A stretch of 64,000 bases of DNA from Tissierellia bacterium (GCA_030538075.1 JAUNUQ010000005.1:28425-92424), one strand, 5' to 3'; numbered from the stretch's first letter, positions 7,871 to 17,205 are shown. The notes: generated by a model not told the origin, from the letters alone. Program-made: numbers and translations.

Positions 7871-8776
7871 ATGGTTAAGATTGGAATACTCGGCGCAGGG
7901 GCCATTGGGTTATTAATAGGGAAGCCCTTGGCAGACAAATATGGCCATGAAAATGTCTTTTATATTGCCGATGAAGAAAGGGCAAAGAAATATAGGGAGC
8001 AGGGTTTTGCGATCAATGGAGAGGAGTTTTATCCTCTGGTGAGAACACCGAAGGAACATACAACCGTGGATCTATTGGTCTTTGCTGTGAAGGCAGTTGC
8101 TCTAAAAGACGCTATGATCGAAGGGGACCCATTTCGATCTGAGAATACGAGGATTCTCTCTTTGATGAATGGGATTTCAAGTGAACGGACGATCGCTGAG
8201 GGATATGGGATCGACCCGCTGCTATTGGCAGTAGGGCAGGAAATGGATGCGACGAAGAAGGGGCGCAGCCTTGCCTACCAGCGACCGGGGAACTTTTCGA
8301 TGGGAGAGAGAGACGGATCTCAGAGTGAACGGCTTAGATGGATGCGTGAGATCTTCGAAGGCGCTGGCATCGATATAAATTCACCTGAGGATATGAATCA
8401 CCATCTGTGGAGCAAGTTTATGCTCAACTGCGGTATCAATCAAGTGCTAGCCGTACATCGTAAGACCTATGGAGCAGCCCAAAGGGGAGGACCTCTGCAT
8501 GATGAATTTGTTGCTGCCATGGAGGAGGTGTGCCAACTGGGCATCGCTGAAGGGGTGAAATTGACGCAGACAGATATCGACTTTTGGGTGGCGGTCATCG
8601 ACCGAATTAACCCTGAGGGAATGCCCTCCATGGCCCAAGATGTGATGAATGGGAGACCGACGGAAGTGGAACTCTTTGCGGGTACGGCGATTCAGCTAGG
8701 GGAGAAGCATGGGATCCCCACTCCGATGAATCAGCATATGTATGATGAGCTAAAAGAACTGGAAAAATCCAGGTAA
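7871..8776 (+). CDS. 2-dehydropantoate 2-reductase (ketopantoate reductase) family protein
   Basis: 301 residues with N-terminal Rossmann motif GILGAGAIG (residues 5-13), the family pattern LLVFAVKA in the NADPH domain, and a C-terminal helical domain with LWSKFMLNCGINQ (catalytic Lys region) and NGRPTEVELFAG. Family members reduce ketopantoate with NADPH in coenzyme A synthesis, but paralogues act on other 2-oxo acids. No other pantothenate genes are nearby, so the substrate is open. RBS AGGGGTGAAGGG precedes the ATG. Confidence 0.85.
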   Translation: MVKIGILGAGAIGLLIGKPLADKYGHENVFYIADEERAKKYREQGFAINGEEFYPLVRTPKEHTTVDLLVFAVKAVALKDAMIEGDPFRSENTRILSLMNGISSERTIAEGYGIDPLLLAVGQEMDATKKGRSLAYQRPGNFSMGERDGSQSERLRWMREIFEGAGIDINSPEDMNHHLWSKFMLNCGINQVLAVHRKTYGAAQRGGPLHDEFVAAMEEVCQLGIAEGVKLTQTDIDFWVAVIDRINPEGMPSMAQDVMNGRPTEVELFAGTAIQLGEKHGIPTPMNQHMYDELKELEKSR

Positions 8777-8877
8777 GATCGGGATTCCGGCGATTCCCCT
8801 TTGATTGAGGGTTAGGACCAAGGGTATATAGTTTTCAAGCCAATTCTAAATATTTGGATAATGCAATAGGAGTGATT

Positions 8878-10053
8878 ATGAAAACTTCAACCTGGAGTCA
8901 ATTTCTGAAGGATGTATTGATCTGTGCCTTGGGGGCTTATGGTGGACCTGAGGCGCATTTTGGCGTATTAACAGACCAACTCGTCATAAAGAAGAAATAC
9001 CTGACCGAAGAGGAGCTCATCGAATTGATCGCTTTAAGTGGCCTCTTACCTGGACCTAGCAGCACCCAGACCATCGTCGCCATAGGCTATAAGATCGGAG
9101 GTCCAGTGCTCGGCTTTCTGACCATGCTGGTCTGGGCGATTTTGCCACTGATCATTATGACGGCACTTTCCTTTCTGTATGGTTTTTTAGCAGTAAACGA
9201 GCTCTCCACAGAGGGACTGCGATTCATAGGACCGATGGCTGTGGGCTTTATCCTGGTGGCGGCCTATCGTATCGGCAAGAAAGTGCTAACAGATCCCTTG
9301 ACCATTGGAATATTCATCGTCTCCGTGGCCTTGACCTATTTTATTCGCTCCTCCCTAGTATTTCCAGCGGTTTTGATACTTGGAGGGTTCGCAGCAATCC
9401 TAGCCAGTGGAGAAAGAGATCTTTGGAATCAAGAGCCCCTTACTCCTCGCTGGATATGGATGGGTTTATTTCTGTTTTTTGCCATCGCAGCTCCCCTATT
9501 GGCCAGAGGGACGGGATCCATTTTGACCATCCTCTTCGAGAAATTCTATCGATATGGCTATCTCGTATTCGGAGGTGGACAGGTCGTCGTACCGATGATG
9601 CATGGTGAATTGGTGGATCTATCCGGCTATATGACGAGCCAAGAATTTTTGACGGGCTATGGTCTCGTACAGGGTGTGCCAGGACCCATGTTTAGCTTTA
9701 GTGCCTATGCCGGGGGCATGGCTGCCAGGGGTTTTGGTCCTGCGGTGCAAATCATAGGGGCGGTGATCAGCGACATTGGAATTTTCTTGCCGGGAATTCT
9801 CCTGATCTATTTTGTCTATCCCCTGTGGGAAGATCTAAAAAAGATCCGCGGCATCAAACTCTCCCTTCGGGGAATCAATGCAGCGGCAGGTGGGATGATC
9901 TCTGCGGCGGCCATACGGCTATTCTTACAGAGTGGAATAACCGCAGAAAATCTATTGGTGATCGCGCTGACGACTTTACTGCTATTTACAAAAAAGGTGC
10001 CCGCTCCCCTGATTGTATTGGCGGTGGTGATTTTGGGCTTTTTAGTCCTCTAA
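8878..10053 (+). CDS. chrA: ChrA-type chromate transporter
   Basis: About 391 residues from the ATG at 8878, preceded by ATAGGAG; an upstream in-frame TTG would add 8 residues without a better RBS. Long-form CHR protein with two homologous halves: half one begins CALGAYGGPEAHFGV and has LLPGPSST; half two has GYGLVQGVPGPMFSF. About ten membrane helices. Family members expel chromate or move related oxyanions; the physiological substrate here is not shown. A HAD-family gene follows after 16 bp. Confidence 0.9.
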   Translation: MKTSTWSQFLKDVLICALGAYGGPEAHFGVLTDQLVIKKKYLTEEELIELIALSGLLPGPSSTQTIVAIGYKIGGPVLGFLTMLVWAILPLIIMTALSFLYGFLAVNELSTEGLRFIGPMAVGFILVAAYRIGKKVLTDPLTIGIFIVSVALTYFIRSSLVFPAVLILGGFAAILASGERDLWNQEPLTPRWIWMGLFLFFAIAAPLLARGTGSILTILFEKFYRYGYLVFGGGQVVVPMMHGELVDLSGYMTSQEFLTGYGLVQGVPGPMFSFSAYAGGMAARGFGPAVQIIGAVISDIGIFLPGILLIYFVYPLWEDLKKIRGIKLSLRGINAAAGGMISAAAIRLFLQSGITAENLLVIALTTLLLFTKKVPAPLIVLAVVILGFLVL

Positions 10054-10069
10054 TGGAAAAGGAGAACAA

Positions 10070-10537
10070 ATGTTAAAAATTGAAATCCCGGGCAGGGAAA
10101 AACTGGAGATCCATTCCGTAATTATGGATTATAATGGCACCATCGCAAAGGATGGCATCTTAAGTCCTGGGGCTGGACAGCTGATACCTGAACTGGCAAA
10201 GTTGGTGGATGTGTATGTCCTAACAGCAGACACCTTCGGCACGGTGGAGGAGGAATGCAGACATCTGGGCATCACCGTCAAGAGCTTTCCGAGGGAAGGG
10301 GCCGCCAAGTGCAAGGAGGAAATCCTCCAGGGTCTCGGAAAAGGCACCGTCGCCATCGGAAACGGCTATAACGACATCCTGATGTTTGATGCAGCCGACC
10401 TCTCGATCGCCATCATCGGCACCGAGGGTGCAGCAGGATCCCTTTTGAGCCATGCTGATGTGATCGTCACATCGCCAGAAGCTGCGATCAATCTATTATT
10501 AAAGCCGGATCGACTAAAAGCAACGCTACGAAGTTAG
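10070..10537 (+). CDS. HAD-superfamily protein, soluble P-type ATPase-like
   Basis: 155 residues. HAD motif I is DYNGT (residues 20-24) after a short N-terminal strand, motif II is VLTADT, motif IV GNGYNDILMFDAA. The second Asp of the phosphatase DxD motif is Asn, as in the group of small HAD proteins that resemble the P-domain of P-type ATPases. Substrate unknown. RBS AAAAGGAGAACA precedes the ATG; probably cotranscribed with chrA. Confidence 0.8.
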   Translation: MLKIEIPGREKLEIHSVIMDYNGTIAKDGILSPGAGQLIPELAKLVDVYVLTADTFGTVEEECRHLGITVKSFPREGAAKCKEEILQGLGKGTVAIGNGYNDILMFDAADLSIAIIGTEGAAGSLLSHADVIVTSPEAAINLLLKPDRLKATLRS

Positions 10538-10842
10538 AAAATGCACTCTCCTATTCATTGAAAAATGATGGGGGAGTTTTTTTTATTGAACCTAGGTCGA
10601 AAATCAAAGGATCAGAAGATAAGTGACAAACTCAATTTCTTTATCAAAAATGCTATTTTAGTAAGACAAAGGAATGATAACTTTTGTTTTTTATATGGGA
10701 TAATGGTCTGGCTTCTAGTTTCTCTATCCTCTTTCTCTATTCGTGTAGAGGACATTGAGGATAGGAACTGGAAGATCGACTTGGTTTTGGGAAAATCAAG
10801 TAGTAAAAGTCCCAAATATTTTTATTTTATCAGGAGGAGTAG
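10538..10842. promoter_or_regulatory. Leader region of the first metQ gene
   Basis: After the terminator above, this stretch has no credible gene. Close to the metQ ribosome site, TTTGGGA (10786-10792) and TCCCAAA (10810-10816) form a hairpin followed by a T-rich run, resembling an attenuator. I see no SAM-I, T-box or other recognised methionine riboswitch. Confidence 0.4.
10545..10584 (+). terminator. Intrinsic terminator after the chrA-HAD operon
   Basis: Stem ACTCTCC (10545-10551) pairs with GGGGAGT (10571-10577) with one G-T wobble, followed by eight T residues. Confidence 0.85.
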
Positions 10843-11661
10843 ATGAAAAGAATTGTTGTCATGCTGTCGTTGGCAATGGCACTAATGATTACAGGGTGCG
10901 CAAAAACACAGACGAAAGAACTGGAAAAGAAAGTGATACGATTCGCAACAAATGGACCACATATTGATATGTTTGAAGAAGCCAAGATCCAAATTGAAGA
11001 GAACACAGATTATACTGTAGAGATCACCACCTTTGATGATGTCGTTCAACCAAATGTTGCGGTTGTAGAGGGGAGTGCGGATTGCAATTTCTTCCAGCAC
11101 AAACCCTATCTAGAGTCCTATGTAAAAGAGTATGATGCAGATCTTACGCCTTGGGGCGGTAAACCCGTCTATGCACTGGAGTTTGGAATCTACTCAGAAA
11201 AAGTGAAATCCATAGGTGAGCTTCGTGAGGGAGCGCAGATTGTATTTGGTAGAGACCCCAGTAACAAGGCAATAGCACTGCGTTTTTTAGAAGAGCAAGG
11301 GCTAATCAAGCTGAAGGAAGGCGTCGAACTGCCAGAGCTCGTTGATATTGTCGATAACCCAAAGAATTTAAAATTGACAGAGATGGATATCTCCGCCGTT
11401 GCGAAATCCCTTGAGGATCCAGAAGTGGATGCAATTGTCGTCATGGGAATGTCCTTGGCAAGGCAAGGAAAAGATCCCTCTACCGCCATTGCATTTGGAT
11501 CCGATGAGCTGATCAGCAATTTTGTTATGGTCATTGCAGTCAAAGAGGAGAACAAAGACGCTGAGTGGGGACAAGTCGTATATGACGCTTTGACATCCCA
11601 GCGATTACTGGACTATTATGAAGAGCATTACAAAGGGACAATCCGTCCAATAAAAAACTGA
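10843..11661 (+). CDS. metQ: MetQ/NlpA-family substrate-binding lipoprotein (copy 1)
   Basis: 272 residues. Signal peptide with lipobox MITGC, short linker, then a NlpA/MetQ domain with FATNGPHIDMFEEA, FDDVVQPNVAV, NFFQHKPYLESY and GRDPSNKAIALRFLEEQG. MetQ lipoproteins bind methionine or close analogues for the MetNI importer. It is followed by a close paralogue (12081) and metNI (13168-14794). RBS CAGGAGGAGTAG is strong. The substrate could be methionine or another methylated or sulfur compound given the methyltransferases downstream. Confidence 0.88.
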   Translation: MKRIVVMLSLAMALMITGCAKTQTKELEKKVIRFATNGPHIDMFEEAKIQIEENTDYTVEITTFDDVVQPNVAVVEGSADCNFFQHKPYLESYVKEYDADLTPWGGKPVYALEFGIYSEKVKSIGELREGAQIVFGRDPSNKAIALRFLEEQGLIKLKEGVELPELVDIVDNPKNLKLTEMDISAVAKSLEDPEVDAIVVMGMSLARQGKDPSTAIAFGSDELISNFVMVIAVKEENKDAEWGQVVYDALTSQRLLDYYEEHYKGTIRPIKN

Positions 11662-11819
11662 TCGTCACAGAGAAATAGTTAAATTTTATCTAATGGGCCA
11701 TCTTCTATGAGGAATCATAGGAAGAATCCATTCATCATTGAAGGGATTCGACCATCGCATCAGAGAGCTGCTCGGGGATAAACTCGAGGTTGAAATAGAT
11801 TTATGTGGTTTGAGATGAA

Positions 11820-11868
11820 GCACCCCTTGGAGAATAGAGATTTATTTATAATCCCAGGGGTGCATTTT
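11820..11868 (+). terminator. Intrinsic terminator after metQ copy 1
   Basis: GCACCCCTTGG (11820-11830) pairs with CCCAGGGGTGC (11853-11863) with one mismatch, followed by ATTTTT. Confidence 0.8.
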
Positions 11869-12001
11869 TGTGCCAATTTTTAGGATAAGTCATAACTATC
11901 GGAATACGCTTGCCTGATGGATTCAGATGTATCGATAAGATAAACCAATGATGAATTTTCCTTTGATATGGGATAATGAGTTAAATTCTAGCCGGTTACA
12001 A

Positions 12002-12041
12002 GCACTTAACACCGTGGATTACCACGAAAAAAGTCAAGTGC
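12002..12041 (+). promoter_or_regulatory. Nested hairpin in the leader of metQ copy 2
   Basis: Outer arms GCACTT (12002-12007) and AAGTGC (12036-12041) enclose an inner stem CGTGG/CCACG (12013-12017, 12022-12026). It lies 40 bp before the TTG start. It could be an operator or leader RNA element; no known riboswitch class matches. Confidence 0.35.
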
Positions 12042-12080
12042 GATATAACGAGCTAAATAATATCCAATAGGAGGATCATT

Positions 12081-12995
12081 TTGAAGAGAGTACTTATTAT
12101 GATGGTGTTGGTGATAGCCTTATTCATTACGGGTTGTTCCAATACAGTGCCTGCACAAAAAGAGGAGACTACACAAGCTGCCGAAGAAAAGACAGAAGCA
12201 GCTACGACGGAAAAAGAAGAGACGACGGAAGCGGAAAAGACAGAAGCCACAGGCCAAGATAAAAATGTCATTAGGATTGCAACGAATGGAACCCATGCGA
12301 AAATCGTTGAGGAAGCCAAAAAACACATTGAGTCAAATACGGACTACACTGTAGAAATAATTGTGTTTGATGATGTAATCCAGCCGAACATCGCCGTATT
12401 AGAAAGTAGTGCTGATTGTAACTTTTTCCAACATGAACCCTATCTAAAATCCTATGCAAAAGAACACAATGTGGATTTGGCGATGTGGAACGACAAGCCG
12501 ATCTATGCGTTAGAATTTGGAATTTATTCAGATAAAGTAAAGAGCATTGAAGAGCTCAAAGACGGTGCACAAATTGTATTTGGCCGCGATCCTAGTAATC
12601 GAGCGATTGCATTGCACTTCTTAGAAGAGCAAGGGTTGATCAAGTTACAAGAAGGTGTGGAGTTCCCTGAACTACTTGATGTTATCGAAAATCCGAAGAA
12701 TTTACGATTGACTGAGGTGGATATTACAGCTGTTGCGCATTCGATCGAAGATCCAGAGGTAGATGCTATTGTGATCATGGGCTTTTCAATTGCAGGAGCT
12801 GGAAAAGATCCTTCCACAGCGATTGCATTTGGATCGGACGAACTCATCAGTAGATTTGTCAGTGTTTTGGGTGTTAAGGGAGAAGATAAGGATGCAGAAT
12901 GGGGCCAAGCAGTTTATGATGCGTTGACCTCTGATGAACTGAATGCGTATTATGAGGAGCATTACAAGGGGTCAATTCGACCAGTAAAGAAATAA
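12081..12995 (+). CDS. metQ: MetQ/NlpA-family substrate-binding lipoprotein (copy 2)
   Basis: 304 residues from a TTG start that follows AATAGGAGGATCATT. Lipobox FITGC, then a 45-residue spacer of Glu, Thr, Ala and Lys repeats (EETTEAEKTEAT), then the same NlpA domain as copy 1 with NFFQHEPYLKSY and GRDPSNRAIALHFLEEQG. The two domains are clearly a tandem duplication, largely identical by eye, differing mainly in the spacer. It precedes metN by 172 bp and a terminator, so its expression may exceed that of metNI. Confidence 0.88.
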   Translation: MKRVLIMMVLVIALFITGCSNTVPAQKEETTQAAEEKTEAATTEKEETTEAEKTEATGQDKNVIRIATNGTHAKIVEEAKKHIESNTDYTVEIIVFDDVIQPNIAVLESSADCNFFQHEPYLKSYAKEHNVDLAMWNDKPIYALEFGIYSDKVKSIEELKDGAQIVFGRDPSNRAIALHFLEEQGLIKLQEGVEFPELLDVIENPKNLRLTEVDITAVAHSIEDPEVDAIVIMGFSIAGAGKDPSTAIAFGSDELISRFVSVLGVKGEDKDAEWGQAVYDALTSDELNAYYEEHYKGSIRPVKK

Positions 12996-13015
12996 CACCC
13001 AGTAATGTGATTTTG

Positions 13016-13047
13016 AAAAGTGCATCTCAGTGCGTAGATGCACTTTT
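13016..13047 (+). terminator. Intrinsic terminator between metQ copy 2 and metN
   Basis: AAAAGTGCATCT (13016-13027) and AGATGCACTTTT (13036-13047) form a perfect 12-bp stem with an 8-nt loop; the second arm ends in four T residues. Confidence 0.75.
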
Positions 13048-13167
13048 CTGAAAGTAGTAATAGATTCAACGAAGATAGGTATGAAAACTCAGTAGCCTTT
13101 TCCTCGGTTGTCAAGATACTAACGAAAAGGTCTGTAATTAGTACCACTAAAGTACCAAGGAGGAGAA

Positions 13168-14139
13168 ATGATTGAAATAAGAAATCTGAGCAAGTCCTTT
13201 GGAAATCTGCATGTATTGGATGATATTTCTCTGGATATTAAGCGGGGGGATATCCATGGCTTGATTGGACGAAGTGGGGCGGGCAAGTCAACCCTACTTC
13301 GATGTATCAATCGACTTGAGGATTTTCAACAGGGTAGTCTTAAAGTGGACGGCGTGGATATCGGCCATTTGGATTCCCATGAACTCAGAGAAGTGCGAAA
13401 GAATATTGGGATGATCTTCCAGCATTTTTCTCTGATGCAGAGGAAGACTGTGTTTGAGAACATCGCCCTGCCAATGGAATGCTGGGGCTATGATCAGCAG
13501 ACTATAGACAAAAAGGTAAAAGATCTTGCAGAAGTCGTCGACATCACAGAGAAATTGCAATCAAAGCCGAGGGAGCTAAGTGGGGGACAAAAACAGAGGG
13601 TGGCAATTGCCAGAGCCCTTTCCCTTGATTCCAATGTACTATTATCCGATGAGGCCACCTCAGCCCTTGACCCAAAGACGACCGAGTCGATTTTGGATCT
13701 GCTCAAACAGATCAATAAGACCATGGGCATCACAATTGTCGTCGTTGCGCATCAGATGGAAGTAATCAAGAGATTATGCGATAATGTGACGGTTTTAAAT
13801 CATGGGAAGATAGAAATTGAGGGTCCTGTTTCAGAAGTGTTCCTACATAATCCAAATAAGCTGAATCGGATTTTAGGTGGCGGGCAAGATATCGTATTAC
13901 CGGAGACGGGCGTCAATATACGCATTGTGTCCGCAGAAAAGGATCGGTCAAAAAAGATCCTTTCGAGTATGGCAAGGGCATTGGATATCAACTTTGCAGT
14001 GCCCTGGTCGAATATCGAAACTTTTAAGGACAGCAGATATGCCGTGATCAATGTAAATGTGGATGACGAGGATGCGTCAAGAGTGAAAGAATATTTGAAC
14101 CATGTCGATATCTTATGGAGGGAGGCAGGAGATGAATAG
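13168..14139 (+). CDS. metN: Methionine-type ABC transporter ATP-binding protein
   Basis: 323 residues. ATPase domain with Walker A GRSGAGKST (34-42), signature LSGGQKQR, Walker B VLLSDEATSALD and H-loop VAHQM; C-terminal NIL domain (about 245-320), which in MetN binds methionine and inhibits transport. It energises MetI. RBS CAAGGAGGAGAA precedes the ATG; it overlaps metI by 8 bp. Presence of the NIL domain supports methionine-level feedback. Confidence 0.92.
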   Translation: MIEIRNLSKSFGNLHVLDDISLDIKRGDIHGLIGRSGAGKSTLLRCINRLEDFQQGSLKVDGVDIGHLDSHELREVRKNIGMIFQHFSLMQRKTVFENIALPMECWGYDQQTIDKKVKDLAEVVDITEKLQSKPRELSGGQKQRVAIARALSLDSNVLLSDEATSALDPKTTESILDLLKQINKTMGITIVVVAHQMEVIKRLCDNVTVLNHGKIEIEGPVSEVFLHNPNKLNRILGGGQDIVLPETGVNIRIVSAEKDRSKKILSSMARALDINFAVPWSNIETFKDSRYAVINVNVDDEDASRVKEYLNHVDILWREAGDE

Positions 14140-14794
14140 AGATTCTTTTGAATACTTGATAAAAATCGTAGGACCTGCATTTTTGGATACCCTTTTTATG
14201 GTCGTATTTACGACGCTGATCGCCTTTGTATTGGGTTTTGCTGTCGCTGTTGTGCTGATCGTTACTGATAAGGACGGTCTGAAACCGAATCCAATTGTGT
14301 ACAAGACATTGGATGCAATTGTAAATGTCATAAGATCCTTTCCCTTTATCATTCTAATGGTGGCCATCATCCCCTTTACAAGGTTTATCATCGGCAGTTC
14401 TATAGGACGAAAAGCGGCATTGGTGCCATTGATCGTGGCGACCACTCCCTTTATTGCTAGGCTGATCGAGAGCAACCTAAAGGAAGTGGATAAGGGGTTG
14501 ATTGAAGCGGGCAAGTCCTTTGGAGCTTCAACGACGCAGATCGTATTTAAAATCATGGTTAAGGAAGCTATTCCCTCGATTATTTCCTCCCTGACCTTTG
14601 TCGTAATTGCGGTCCTCGGATCGACGGCCATCGCAGGCACGGTCGGGGCGGGGGGATTGGGCTCCGTGGCAATTACTTATGGTTATCAGAGCTTTAATGA
14701 CACCATCATGTATGGAATCGTCGTAATCTTAATCATTCTAGTGCAGATCATTCAGCTATTTGGCAAAAAGATCTATGAGAGATCGATGAAATGA
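14132..14794 (+). CDS. metI: Methionine-type ABC transporter permease
   Basis: 220 residues from the ATG at 14132, preceded by GGGAGGCAGGAG inside metN; the longer reading from 14102 would overlap metN more without an RBS. Five membrane helices, and the BPD_transp_1 EAA-type loop around residues 135-155 (GLIEAGKSFGASTTQI). C-terminal GTVGAGGLGSVAITYGYQ is typical of MetI. Works with MetN and the lipoproteins. The next gene, a methyltransferase-like protein, begins 14 bp later and is probably in the same transcript. Confidence 0.92.
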   Translation: MNRDSFEYLIKIVGPAFLDTLFMVVFTTLIAFVLGFAVAVVLIVTDKDGLKPNPIVYKTLDAIVNVIRSFPFIILMVAIIPFTRFIIGSSIGRKAALVPLIVATTPFIARLIESNLKEVDKGLIEAGKSFGASTTQIVFKIMVKEAIPSIISSLTFVVIAVLGSTAIAGTVGAGGLGSVAITYGYQSFNDTIMYGIVVILIILVQIIQLFGKKIYERSMK

Positions 14795-14808
14795 GATAGG
14801 AGACAAAA

Positions 14809-15921
14809 ATGGATTTTGTAGAATTAAAACGAGAATTCGATAAACAAAAACCAGAGATGAAGCCGAATGAGCGCTTTGATGCATATCTTAAAGGCGAAGA
14901 GGTAGATTTTTTACCATTTGATTTAAATGGAAGCAATCTGAGTGTAGTGGATAATCTGGGATACACGACGACCCAGATGGCTAAGGATTCTGACGTGCTT
15001 TTCCAAGTGGTCGACTTTAAAAGGGATGTATTAGGGATCTATGATGAATTAATTGGTCTCATTATGCACAATCTGATGGGTTCCGAGACCGTCACGCAGG
15101 AACATGGAACCACGTATATTACCTCCCACGTGCTAAAAGATTATAAGGACTTTGATTCTCTGCCCAGACTAGACCCTGAGACGAATCCCATGGTGCAGGG
15201 TTTGATCGAATATGCCGAGAGGATAAAAGAGAAATACCCCGATACTGAGATTCGTCTGTTTTCGAATGGGCCATGGTCAACCGCAGGTAAGATACGTGCC
15301 ATTGAAGATCTATTAAGGGACACTAGACGGCATAAGGACGAGTTGATCGCCTTGCTTCGATTGGGGATGGAGACAAATCTCCGGTTTATGGAGTATTTTT
15401 GTAGTCGATTTGGACCTTGTAGGTCCTTGATGATGGATCCGGTGACCTGCCTCAATCTATTGTCCAAAAAACAATTTGATGAATTGTCGTACCCCTACTT
15501 AAAAGAGTATATAGCAGGGGTTTACAAGGTGACGGGATATCGCCCAGGTCTTCATATCTGTGGCTTGACTAAGGGGCTTTGGAAAGACTTAGCCACCTTA
15601 GATATTGAATATTTCAGTGTAGATAATAGTGAGAGCATCGTGGAATTAAAAGAAATCATTGGCATGGAAAAAATGATCAGCGGTAATATCCCACCAGTAA
15701 CCGTGATGCGAGATGGAAGCACCGACGATGTCGTCAACTGTGTACGGGATACGATTCGAGCGGTCGCGGACAATCCAAATGGATTTCTGATCGATGTAGG
15801 TTGTCAATTACCACTCAGGGTCCCTATGGAAAATCTATATGCTTATGTATATGCTATTCGTAAATATGGAGCTAGAGCAAAGATGGGCCAGATGCCAAAA
15901 GGGGCTTGCACGATGGAGTAA
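14809..15921 (+). CDS. MtaA/UroD-superfamily (cobalamin-type) methyltransferase
   Basis: 370 residues with the uroporphyrinogen decarboxylase fold pattern. It carries the zinc triad of the methyltransferase branch: His249 and Cys251 (GLHICG) and Cys332 (DVGCQLP), which true URO-D lacks. MtaA-type enzymes move methyl groups between a corrinoid protein and a thiol; related proteins (CmuA, MetE C-domain) share the site. It directly follows metI, suggesting that the imported compound is a methyl donor or acceptor. No corrinoid protein gene is in the window. The exact partner is unknown. Confidence 0.82.
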   Translation: MDFVELKREFDKQKPEMKPNERFDAYLKGEEVDFLPFDLNGSNLSVVDNLGYTTTQMAKDSDVLFQVVDFKRDVLGIYDELIGLIMHNLMGSETVTQEHGTTYITSHVLKDYKDFDSLPRLDPETNPMVQGLIEYAERIKEKYPDTEIRLFSNGPWSTAGKIRAIEDLLRDTRRHKDELIALLRLGMETNLRFMEYFCSRFGPCRSLMMDPVTCLNLLSKKQFDELSYPYLKEYIAGVYKVTGYRPGLHICGLTKGLWKDLATLDIEYFSVDNSESIVELKEIIGMEKMISGNIPPVTVMRDGSTDDVVNCVRDTIRAVADNPNGFLIDVGCQLPLRVPMENLYAYVYAIRKYGARAKMGQMPKGACTME

Positions 15922-16027
15922 TGCTCCAAGAGTTGCCCTATGCTACGAGTAAGGACAATACTAGAATAAGCAAGAATATACACTTGGAAAAATGAGGGGA
16001 GAAAAATCTCTAACAAGGGGGTATTAT

Positions 16028-17047
16028 ATGACGATTAAAAAGAGAGTTCCTGTAAATTTGTCTGTTGGTGGGATTATGTATAATGCTTTTTACACGGGGC
16101 AGTATACAGCAGATTTGTACCTAGACCCACAAAGACAGTATAATACAGCGCTGTGGACTTGTGAAGCAGTTGGAACAGATGATTCTCCAGGATACGGAAT
16201 ACAGAATAGTACCCTTTGGGATTTCGGTGGTGAGTTAGTTTTCAGTAGAAAAGAGAAGGTCACTTATTCTATGGGAAAAGAACTTATTGTTCAGACCCCT
16301 GATGATATTGAAAAACTAAAGTTACCGAATTTAGAGACGGCACCAGCCTTCCAGTATGAAATTCAATTTAATGATATTCAGATCGCAAATGGAAAGAAAG
16401 TTGTCTGCCAGGCTGGTTCGATGCTGGAACATATGCAGCAATTAGCAGGTACAAAGAATGTACTGCGTTGGCTTGTTAAGCATCCTGAACAGATGCATGT
16501 GTTTTATCGAAAAATTACGGACTACCTCTGTGCTAAGATTGACTATAAGATAGAACGATATGGTGCTTCGAATCTGTCTTTGATGGGAACATATCAATTA
16601 GACAACGACATGATGATCTCTAGGAAGATCTTTGAGAAGATGAGTTTGCCCTATATCATCGAAATTCATGATCGATTTGTAGACGCAGGCATTTGTGGTT
16701 GGTTGATCCACCTATGTGGTGATCACCGTAAATCACTACATTATTGGCTGGAAGAGATACGAATTCCGAAGCATACCGCTTTTTGGATCGGGACAGAAAT
16801 GGATATCGAGAAGACGGCGAAGTTGATCGGAGATCAACATGCGATTTCTGGAAATCTGGCGAATACCTTGATACAAACAGGCTCACCTCAGGAATTGTAT
16901 GATGAGACGAAAGAACTGGTGTTAAAGATGAAACACCATGCCGGTGGTTTTATACTTCGCCCAGACTGTTCTCTGACAGTGAAAGCTCCACCTGCAAATC
17001 TCTATGCAATTGTTAAAGCTTGTAGGGAATTCGGAGATTTTGAATAG
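16028..17047 (+). CDS. MtaA/UroD-superfamily methyltransferase, second paralogue
   Basis: 339 residues from the ATG at 16028, preceded by AACAAGGGGGTATTAT; an upstream in-frame ATG at 15992 lacks an RBS. Zinc triad His228/Cys230 (IHLCGDH) and Cys314 (RPDCSL) is present. Only distantly similar to the previous protein. Located 106 bp after it, probably same transcript or own promoter. Likely role in corrinoid- or thiol-linked methyl transfer, substrate unknown. Confidence 0.78.
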   Translation: MTIKKRVPVNLSVGGIMYNAFYTGQYTADLYLDPQRQYNTALWTCEAVGTDDSPGYGIQNSTLWDFGGELVFSRKEKVTYSMGKELIVQTPDDIEKLKLPNLETAPAFQYEIQFNDIQIANGKKVVCQAGSMLEHMQQLAGTKNVLRWLVKHPEQMHVFYRKITDYLCAKIDYKIERYGASNLSLMGTYQLDNDMMISRKIFEKMSLPYIIEIHDRFVDAGICGWLIHLCGDHRKSLHYWLEEIRIPKHTAFWIGTEMDIEKTAKLIGDQHAISGNLANTLIQTGSPQELYDETKELVLKMKHHAGGFILRPDCSLTVKAPPANLYAIVKACREFGDFE

Positions 17048-17138
17048 TAATCTCAATAGACGTATTGATTTATTTAGCGTATAGAGCTATCCTGAAAAAT
17101 GTCGACAGCAAGTCATCAATTAGATTGTGAAAGTTTAA

Positions 17139-17180
17139 AAGTGTGGGATCCTCATAGTATTTTGGATCACACACTTTTTC
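17139..17180 (+). terminator. Intrinsic terminator after the methyltransferase genes
   Basis: AAGTGTGGGATCC (17139-17151) pairs with GGATCACACACTT (17164-17176) with one mismatch, followed by TTT. It separates the rightward met cluster from the leftward racemase gene. Confidence 0.75.
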
Positions 17181-17205
17181 ATTGATGCTCATTAGAGTTT
17201 TGTTT

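Larger units (their letters stand above)
11662..12080. other. Intergenic region between the two metQ copies
   Basis: 419 bp without a credible gene. It contains an intrinsic terminator (11820-11868) and, near the second metQ, a nested hairpin (12002-12041). A 26-codon open stretch beginning at a TTG near 11738 has no support. Confidence 0.5.

Noticed and set aside
10565..10846. 93-codon frame before metQ copy 1
   Set aside because: Starts in the terminator, no RBS, and covers the metQ leader and RBS; sequence has no domain.
11738..11818. Short frame ending in LLGDKLEVEIDLCGLR between the metQ copies
   Set aside because: Only 26 codons from a TTG with no RBS; could be a gene remnant but nothing to compare it with.
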